Below, in pieces: positions 1-6,700 of a stretch of DNA of 7,931 bases (positions are counted from its first letter, which is position 1; the number at the start of each line of letters is the position of its first letter). The translations under genes were made by a program, and so were the position numbers. Under the pieces are notes generated by a model that was given only the letters and a program-made list of their open reading frames with translations, was not told where the DNA came from and made no database searches. The stretch is from Deltaproteobacteria bacterium UBA5205 (GTDB taxonomy: Bacteria; Desulfobacterota; Syntrophorhabdia; Syntrophorhabdales; Syntrophorhabdaceae), in the NCBI GenBank assembly GCA_002412715.1, contig DHVP01000018.1, positions 1 through 7,931 of the forward strand. Direction: 5' to 3'.

Positions 1-11
1 GGGAAATCTTT

Positions 12-644
12 ATGTTTGATACGATGTGTCTTTTTCCAAAACTGAAAATATCAACAACGTCCCCTTTGCCCCTCCCGACAAATTCAAACCACAACTTGCC
101 AGTAGCGGAAAACCTATTGAATCAGACCTTTACGCCCAGTGCACCTAACGAGGTCTGGGTTACCGACATTACCTACATCCCTACCGGAGAGGGGTGGCTT
201 TACCTTGCTGGTGTTAAGGACGTGTTCACCTGTGAAATAGTCGGCTACGCCATGGCCGAGCGCATGACACAGGACCTGACTGGCCGGGCACTATTTCGGG
301 CGGCACAACAGAAACGGCCGGTGGCTGGGCTGATCCACCACTCGGATCGTGGCAGCCAATACTGCTCCCACGACTACCGTAAGCTTCTTGAACAGTTCGG
401 AATGAAGGCTTCGATGTCACGCAGGGGCAACTGCTTTGACAACGCTCCGATGGAGAGCTTCTGGGGAAGCCTCAAAAATGAACTGGTACATCATTGCCGT
501 TACGCGACCCGGGCAGAGGCTGAGGCCTCCATTCGTGAGTACATCGAGATCTTCTACAACCGCCAACGACGCCATTCGCGTCTCGGCTATATTGCGCCGG
601 CTGTGTTCGCGCAAAGTTTCGGCATCCAGAGGGCTGCCGCTTGA
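12..644 (+). CDS. IS3-family transposase OrfB, catalytic domain (5' part missing or altered)
   Basis: This is the DDE (rve-type integrase) domain of an IS3-family transposase, which cuts and joins the ends of its element. Counting from the ATG at 12, the catalytic residues are D52 in VTDITYI, D112 in HHSDRGSQY and E148 in DNAPMESFWGSLKNE. Exactly 35 residues lie between the second D and the E, the D-35-E spacing of this family. The C-terminal signature YNRQRRHSRLGY follows at 182-193. Full OrfB proteins are usually near 280-290 residues, so about a quarter is absent. The frame is open to the window edge and the ATG at 12 has no ribosome site, so it is probably not the true start. The first ~22 residues, including a Pro-rich STTSPLPLP stretch, do not look like the usual family sequence. 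Family recognition resumes at NSNHNLPVAENLLNQ. It converges with the operon on the other strand. Confidence 0.85.
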   Translation: MFDTMCLFPKLKISTTSPLPLPTNSNHNLPVAENLLNQTFTPSAPNEVWVTDITYIPTGEGWLYLAGVKDVFTCEIVGYAMAERMTQDLTGRALFRAAQQKRPVAGLIHHSDRGSQYCSHDYRKLLEQFGMKASMSRRGNCFDNAPMESFWGSLKNELVHHCRYATRAEAEASIREYIEIFYNRQRRHSRLGYIAPAVFAQSFGIQRAAA

Positions 645-646
645 GA

Positions 647-688
647 TGCGAGTGTCCACTATTGACAGGACACCTCAGGACACTCGCA
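647..688. repeat. 11-bp perfect inverted repeat spanning the IS terminus
   Basis: The left arm TGCGAGTGTCC (647-657) and the right arm GGACACTCGCA (678-688) are perfect reverse complements separated by 20 bases. The left arm lies inside the element. The right arm starts exactly at the predicted first base outside it. The structure could fold into a stem between the two convergent genes, but there is no T-run after it on either strand, so it is not a classical intrinsic terminator. A partial tandem repeat, CAGGACACCT then CAGGACACTC (666-685), overlaps the same site. It may be a chosen target, a longer element end, or a remnant of a second copy. Confidence 0.6.
652..677 (+). repeat. Right terminal inverted repeat of the IS3-type element
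   Basis: The bases GTGTCCACTATTGACAGG followed by ACACCTCA lie just after the transposase stop and end in CA, as expected for the outer end of an IS3-family element. The GTGTCCACTATTG core matches the right end I remember for IS3 itself. The partner left repeat is outside the window, so the call rests on position and similarity, not on a matched pair. Confidence 0.6.
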
Positions 689-743
689 CGTACCCACTGC
701 TCTTTTGCACTAAATGGGCGCTGACCCTATTTGTGTATCATCA

Positions 744-3700
744 TTATTTTTTCTGCGTAGTTATTTCCACCATCCGGCTCACTATCGCCTCCACACCATT
801 GATGTCGATTACCTTCACTTCGAGTGGCTGCTTTCCGAACTCGAAAGCCAGGTCAAAGGCGATTGTCTTTTGACCGGGAATGTCTATTGTCTTCCAGGCG
901 CCGTCCGCGGTGCGGGCTTCCATGGTTATTATCGCTTCTGGATTTTCCAGCGCCACCTTCACCGTCACCTTGTTCTGGGCGATGGCCTCGCCCTCCGCGG
1001 GAGATTCGATGGCAACGGCAGGTTTTTTACACTCCACGCTTATCTTGCGGGCAGCCTCTGTTTGATTGCCGGAGCAATCGACAGTGCGGAAGTAAATGAT
1101 ATGCTCGCCGGGCTGGATGATGATGTCCTCGGCAATTTTGTTATCACCCTTTCTCTGGGTCCAAAGTCCCCCGTCTATCCTGTATTCCATGAGCGAGATG
1201 CCTGATTCGTCGATGCCCCGCGCCTCCAGTTTCACTTTTGGGCTGTCAAATTTCTGCCCTTCTTCCGGCAGGGTGATCTCAAGCTGCGGGGGATTGTCCT
1301 TCCCGGATACCTTGACAATGAGAAGGGCCTCGTTATTGAAACGGGAATTTTCCTCCAGGGTTTTATCGGGGTCGATAACGACCCGCAAGGCCTGCTCGCC
1401 CGGCACAGTCGTCCAGGTGAACTTAACCTGCTTCGGCCCGTAAAGTGGCACTTCCGGGAGGAGAATGCGGGCCACCTCGATGGAAGTTGGGCTGCCTGCC
1501 GGGGCTTGCAACAGGGCCACTGTGATGTCCTTGCCGGGGTCCATGCCGAGGTTATGTATGTTCGCGGTGATTTCCACTTTCTCGCCGGGGGTCAACTCTC
1601 CCTGCTTCGAGATCGTTATATCGTTGGAGTTGACACCAAGGTCCATGCCCTTAAAACGGAACCCAGGCGTGTCATATACCTTCTTTTCTGCAGACTCTCG
1701 CGATTCGGCTATGACAAAGGTATCAACCTCGGTAAGTCTGTACAAAACCTGAAAATCGCTAGTAACCGAATAGTGGCCGCCGCGCAGGTGCTCGGATTTG
1801 ACATCAATCTTGTTTTCGTTGTCCGGGCCGCCGGGGAAACGGATCGCCCGTGGAGGAATTGGAAACGCATAATGCCCTTCCGGCATAGAATCTTTATATG
1901 AGGCAACCTTTACATCATTGAAGTAGATATCTACACTATAAGGCACATACGCGCTCCTGGGCCATGGTAATGAAAAGTTTACCTCAAGCCACGCCTCCAC
2001 AAGATTTGTGGGGGACCATTTGCCGTTTAATAAGATCACCGAATAATCGACTTTGCCGTCTCCTGTTGTGTCGGCATGAATAAAGTCGATAACTCCATCT
2101 TCATCCGTATCTTCACCAATAATGATTCCCGGGTTATTCTCATCAGGTTCAATCATCCACCAATCAATAGATTTATTCGAGTATTTTGACTTTTGCTGGG
2201 CAGCTTTCGACCAATCGACATTGTAGGGGCTAAAAGTCGGCATTAACCCTGCAAATTCCTTTTTTATCTGGCTTAATGGTGCGGCTTTATAAATGCCGGT
2301 GGGCTTAATCTCTTCGCTGTTAATGGTACGGATGGACTGATTTAAGTCGTCGGGGACATGTGAAATAGTCAAATATTCATCCTTCTTTATCGGTATATCC
2401 TTGAAAAATGCGGAACTCCGCAGGTTCTTGCTGCTTCGTGACATCGTGAAAGAGCCATCATTAACCGGTAGGACGTATATTGTATGATTCGTGTGTCTCG
2501 GGAGGTTGAGAATGACAGTCCAGCCATCTTCTTCTGCTGGAAAGGCCATCCAGGCGAGATTCGCAGTACCGTATGCTGTCCCGTTTTGTTGATCAAAAAA
2601 TGCCCATTGGTCCTCTGAATCTACAACCAAGAGAGAGACGGGGCAATGGGTAGTGAAGGTATCGAAATTTGCTGTCTCCCAATATTCAGGAGGTTTTTCA
2701 AACATACGTTTGGTTAAAAGCTCATTTTTATTCGCCAATCCTCTATTGTATAGAAACAAGCCGACAGATATGCCAAAAACACCCAGACAGTATTCCGCTG
2801 GGTCGTCATCTTTGCTAAATACTTTTTCTTCCACTAGTATGGCGAGGTGGGCTGCTCGGGAGCCGTCCCAGTCATTGTTCAAAATCGTCCACAGAGCGGC
2901 ATGATATTTGAGAATTCCAGAATACGACATTTTGGGGAAAAAGAGCTGCTGAATGACAGCCGCGGCAGCAATCGAACTGGCCACAGTCTTTTTAATGCCA
3001 ATTAATTTGGAAAGACTGTATAAAACAAAAGCGCTACCGGCTCCTGCAAGCAATGGTACGACTGTCGCTCCTTGCAGAAGTATTTGTGCACGTCTCTGGT
3101 CTTGTTCCGATTGATGTTCAAAAAGCGCTGCTCCAAACAAATGATAATATGCGCCTAAATCATCGTTTTCTCTCAATGGTACAAGATGGTTTTGCATCAA
3201 GCCCACATCCCGTCCCGGCGCATACAGTTTCGGGTCTCCTTTCTTATTTTCCAATCCTCTTGCAGTTCCGCGCAGCATATTGTGGCAGGTCCGCAACGCC
3301 TCAAATTGATTTCCTGAACATAATTCCAGCGCAATTCCGTACAAATCTCCCGGTGAAAACCGGATTTTAGCGTTTTGAACGATCCTTTTACGAAGTTCGT
3401 CATAGAGTTTATTTTCCTTTCCTGTATAAAAATTATCCTTTAAATAAAGATATTTGTTTTTATTCCCAAAGGTGCAAAGGCACCATAGCGTTTGATGCAG
3501 CGTTAGCTTAGACACTCCAGGATGGGGGGCTTTATTATTTTTCTTCTCATAATCAATCTCTGCTTTTAAAAATAAAGTTGACAAATGGTCTTTAGTCATT
3601 AATAGATCTGACTTTACTTTGTCCTTTAACTGGGGATTTTCCCTAAGCCACTCCTCACATAAAGACACTTTTGCTTTACTCTTGTTTGTACTCTGTTGGG

Positions 3701-3794
3701 GGCCTATCAGGAAAGGCGGAATCTTAAGAACACTCCATATATTGGGCCGATTGGTACAAAACCATGAACTAATTAATTCTATGAACGTCATCAT
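744..3794 (-). CDS. Large modular protein of unknown function: helical/hydrophobic N-terminus, Ca-loop, CARDB-like and Ig-like domains
   Basis: I do not recognise a named family for the whole 1016-residue protein. I chose the ATG at 3794 (MMTFIELI) over the in-frame ATG at 3839: it sits four bases after GGTGAGGG and overlaps the upstream stop as ATGA. No signal peptide is seen. Residues 1-~235 are mixed, largely helical and charged. About 236-262 and 271-287 are hydrophobic and Gly/Ala-rich, like a membrane hairpin. Around 380-480 lies a beta region containing CPVSLLVVDSEDQ. About 560-585 has two Asp-rich loops, DTDEDGVIDF and DTTGDGKVDY, resembling EF-hand/dockerin-type calcium loops. About 718-828 resembles a CARDB domain (VEITANIHNLG, RVVIDPDKTLEENSRFNNEA). 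About 830-920 and 920-1016 are Ig-like sandwiches. It ends at a normal TAA, so it is probably intact despite the IS 66 bases away. Its 5' half is clearly AT-richer than its 3' half and the neighbouring gene. Role unknown; surface adhesion or assembly is inference. Confidence 0.85.
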   Translation of the reverse strand: MMTFIELISSWFCTNRPNIWSVLKIPPFLIGPQQSTNKSKAKVSLCEEWLRENPQLKDKVKSDLLMTKDHLSTLFLKAEIDYEKKNNKAPHPGVSKLTLHQTLWCLCTFGNKNKYLYLKDNFYTGKENKLYDELRKRIVQNAKIRFSPGDLYGIALELCSGNQFEALRTCHNMLRGTARGLENKKGDPKLYAPGRDVGLMQNHLVPLRENDDLGAYYHLFGAALFEHQSEQDQRRAQILLQGATVVPLLAGAGSAFVLYSLSKLIGIKKTVASSIAAAAVIQQLFFPKMSYSGILKYHAALWTILNNDWDGSRAAHLAILVEEKVFSKDDDPAEYCLGVFGISVGLFLYNRGLANKNELLTKRMFEKPPEYWETANFDTFTTHCPVSLLVVDSEDQWAFFDQQNGTAYGTANLAWMAFPAEEDGWTVILNLPRHTNHTIYVLPVNDGSFTMSRSSKNLRSSAFFKDIPIKKDEYLTISHVPDDLNQSIRTINSEEIKPTGIYKAAPLSQIKKEFAGLMPTFSPYNVDWSKAAQQKSKYSNKSIDWWMIEPDENNPGIIIGEDTDEDGVIDFIHADTTGDGKVDYSVILLNGKWSPTNLVEAWLEVNFSLPWPRSAYVPYSVDIYFNDVKVASYKDSMPEGHYAFPIPPRAIRFPGGPDNENKIDVKSEHLRGGHYSVTSDFQVLYRLTEVDTFVIAESRESAEKKVYDTPGFRFKGMDLGVNSNDITISKQGELTPGEKVEITANIHNLGMDPGKDITVALLQAPAGSPTSIEVARILLPEVPLYGPKQVKFTWTTVPGEQALRVVIDPDKTLEENSRFNNEALLIVKVSGKDNPPQLEITLPEEGQKFDSPKVKLEARGIDESGISLMEYRIDGGLWTQRKGDNKIAEDIIIQPGEHIIYFRTVDCSGNQTEAARKISVECKKPAVAIESPAEGEAIAQNKVTVKVALENPEAIITMEARTADGAWKTIDIPGQKTIAFDLAFEFGKQPLEVKVIDINGVEAIVSRMVEITTQKK

Positions 3795-6700
3795 TTTACC
3801 CTCACCTGGTATACCGTCATTCCTTCCGGCACAGCGCATTCCAGTTTATGACTGAAGGTCTTGCCGAAGGTTTCTATCTTTACTTCGCCATTTACACTCT
3901 TAAACCCATCAAACAAAACAGGATCGACCCAAAGCTCCTGCGACGCGTTGGCTTCCAGAAGCGCATGTTCCACTGAGGGTCTGAGACGAAACGCACCAGC
4001 AGGCTCTGCGCGAAGAGTCAGATCGGTTAAACCATCCCCTTTGTTCACTAAACGTAGCTTCTTGCTGAGAGTATTGGGATTGGTCTCCAACTCCTCCCAC
4101 TGTAGATCGACTCTCGGTATCTTGACCCTGACCTCCACCTCGGCCTGGTCGCTGTAACCGTCCTTGGAACGGATTCGCACCAGGAACCGGTGCAACTCGC
4201 GGATGCAATCCTGGGCCGAAAGCGCCAGCATATACTGGCGCATTTCGCCTGGCGGCAGCTGGATAGGTCTGTCTTCCGAGCCTTCGCCCACGAACCCCAC
4301 CAGCAATTCTTTATCATCCGGCGGCAGGCATTCGAGAACCACCTCCAGCGGATGGTCCGAGTTGTTCCGCACCGTGATTGGCATGCTCTGACCGTATTCG
4401 CGGGGGATGGTCACGCCGTAACGCGGTCTCTCAAAGGAAAGACCTTTTTGCAATGTCAAGGAGCGCGTTTCGCTCCAGTTGTTTCCGTCACCCGCCCGGA
4501 ATTCATACGGTATACCCGGATCGAGACCTTCAAGGACAACCCTGTGCTGCTTGCCCTTTTGGCCTTCGGCTTTCTCCCATTTTTCTTTTCCGGCTTTCCT
4601 GTATTCCACCCGGGTCGCCGCGATAATGGGACTGAACCAGGATATCACCGCCCTGCTGCCGGTAATGATCTTCCCGTCTTCCGGCCATAGATCGAAGACA
4701 TCGGACATTTTAAAGGTTACAGTGTCCTGCACCTCCTTGTCGTCCGTAGAAAAGGCTGCGACTTTTATTGTATGCCCGCCGGAGGCAAGAGATTTCCAGG
4801 CCAATTCAGCTTCGATATGGGTCAGATCGCAGCCAGCCAGCAAGCGACCGTCCAGGTAAAGCTTCATCCCCTTCACGGGCTTTCCGGGTCCTGAACTGGC
4901 CTGGGCAAAGACAATTCCGGGGGCTGAAACGATAGCACCGTTCTGTGGGAAAACGACACAACAGCTCATACCGGAAAGCGTTACATCGATCAGATCGAGA
5001 AACATGCTCTCAGTTGCCATCGCACCCCATTCATCCGTGATCAGCAGCCGCGGGCAATAGAGTTTTCCTTCTTTGTATTTATGTTCCACCTGGCCCGGCT
5101 CCACTATTTGGAACTTGCCGTTCCCTTCGAAATCTAGCTCATATTTGGTGATGGTGTGATTTCCCGCCGACGCTCCCGCCACGTTGAATATAACTGTCCG
5201 GTTATCCTCAAAGATAGTCTCAAGCGTAAAGATGGGTTCAGGCGGAATTGCTCCTCCGTCCGTTGCGTAGATATAGTAACACTCTTTCGACCAGTCACCG
5301 GGATTCGTGCCCTGGACCGTGCATTGAAGAGTGGTGGGATCATTCAGTTTAAGCGAGGTTTCCAAAGGTTGTCCGCTGTAATTCCACGAATTATGGAGTT
5401 CCCTGCTGTCCGGACCAATGATGATGAGTTTTGCATGAATAGGTATTTTTACACCTATCGTTACTATCTGCGGTGTAGTCACCGGCAGCATGAACGATTT
5501 TATAGCGCCCGGGATTAAGGCATCGAGCTTTATCCCGCTGTTCAGGTTCAGCACAAGCTTATTGTTAACCTGTACGCTTTCCGGTTTAACCCGGCTGAGT
5601 TCAAAACGAAAACCGTAGCTGGCGGGGGAGTAGTCATTGGGGTTGGTCCCAAGGACTCTCAAGGTATGATAGCCGCAATTCAGGACATGGTATTCACGGT
5701 CAAGATTTTGCCCCGCGTAATTCCAGGAGTTGAATATCTCCTTGCCCTGGGGATCGCTGACAATAAAATGAAGGGGGATCGGGAAAGTGCGGGTGTATTG
5801 GATCAGCAGACCGGGGTGGTCCACATAAAACCGGTAATAATCGATATCACCCGGTCTTTCAATAGCTGCGACAACTTCCTGGCCGACATGTATCTCTGCG
5901 GCGGTCTCAAGGGAATCATTCCCTTTGTACCCTTCGTATTCGTCGTTAGGATAAAAGAAAACGCCGATGAAAAAACTTCCCAGGCTCTGTTGAGAAGGGT
6001 CTGTACCCGAGACTTCGATAAAATATTCACCGCTCTCATGGATGGCAATGTCCGAATTAAGCGACTGACCGGCATAGTTCCAGGCCGAATAAATCTCTTT
6101 TCCCTTGCCGGTCATAACCCTCAGCCTTGAATGGCAGTCGGAAAGCTGGAAGCGTATCTTTATGAAGCCGGTCCTGTCGACGTTGAAACGATAAAGACTG
6201 TATTTACCGCCGGGAAAGAGGGTCCCGCCAAACCTTTTTCCGGTTGGCACCGGCTTCGGCGGCGCGGTTTCCGGCGCAAATTCTTCGGGACTACTTTCCG
6301 TACCCATGAAGTCTATCTTTAAATTAGCTGGGGCAAGGGTATAATCTCCCGGGTTGGTTCCTGAAAGGGCGATGCGGTAAAGCCCGGGTTTATATACCGG
6401 GCATGAGGCGTCGATTGGCTGATTGGCATAATTCCAGGTATTTACGATTTCCTCTGCCAGAGGATTCAGAATTCGTATTCGTGCATGGATGACGCAGCCC
6501 GTCAATCTTGCACGCAGAATGCCAGGTCTTTTTACTGCCACCATAAAATAATTTGCATCATCCTGGGGGAATGTGAACGGCCTTATGATCTCGCCGAATG
6601 CCACGGGCAGGGCCGACTCGAAAGTGTTATTCGGTTGATACGGATCGATGACGGGCTGGTAATTAACAATAAGTGCGCTGAATACTTCCGGGACGTCCCT

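Larger units (their letters stand above)
1..677 (+). mobile_element. IS3-family insertion sequence, right-hand part only
   Basis: The segment contains the C-terminal catalytic part of an IS3-type OrfB transposase, followed eight bases later by a sequence that looks like the right terminal inverted repeat. Read on the minus strand, the terminus begins TGAGGTGTCCTGTCAATAG, starting with the TG typical of IS3-family ends, and carries an AATAGTGGACAC core like that of IS3 itself. The left end, OrfA and the N-terminal part of OrfB are not in the window, so I cannot say whether the copy is complete beyond the left edge. The exact outer boundary at 677 is inferred from the TG...CA rule. No target-site duplication can be checked because only one end is visible. 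Confidence 0.75.

Noticed and set aside
714..1205. Plus-strand open frame of 163 codons.
   Set aside because: It is antisense to the conserved C-terminal Ig-like domains of the 1016-residue protein, has no ribosome site, and its translation has no recognisable domain.
3795..3839. A 15-residue N-terminal extension of the 1016-residue protein from the ATG at 3839.
   Set aside because: It would overlap the upstream gene by 49 bases with no good ribosome site. The ATG at 3794 has GGTGAGGG at the right distance and makes an ATGA junction identical to the other one in the operon.
5666..6130. Plus-strand open frame of 154 codons, and a similar one at 4190-4690.
   Set aside because: Both lie wholly antisense within the repeat and Ig-like regions of the 1346-residue gene and show no domain signature; they are shadows of GC-rich coding sequence.
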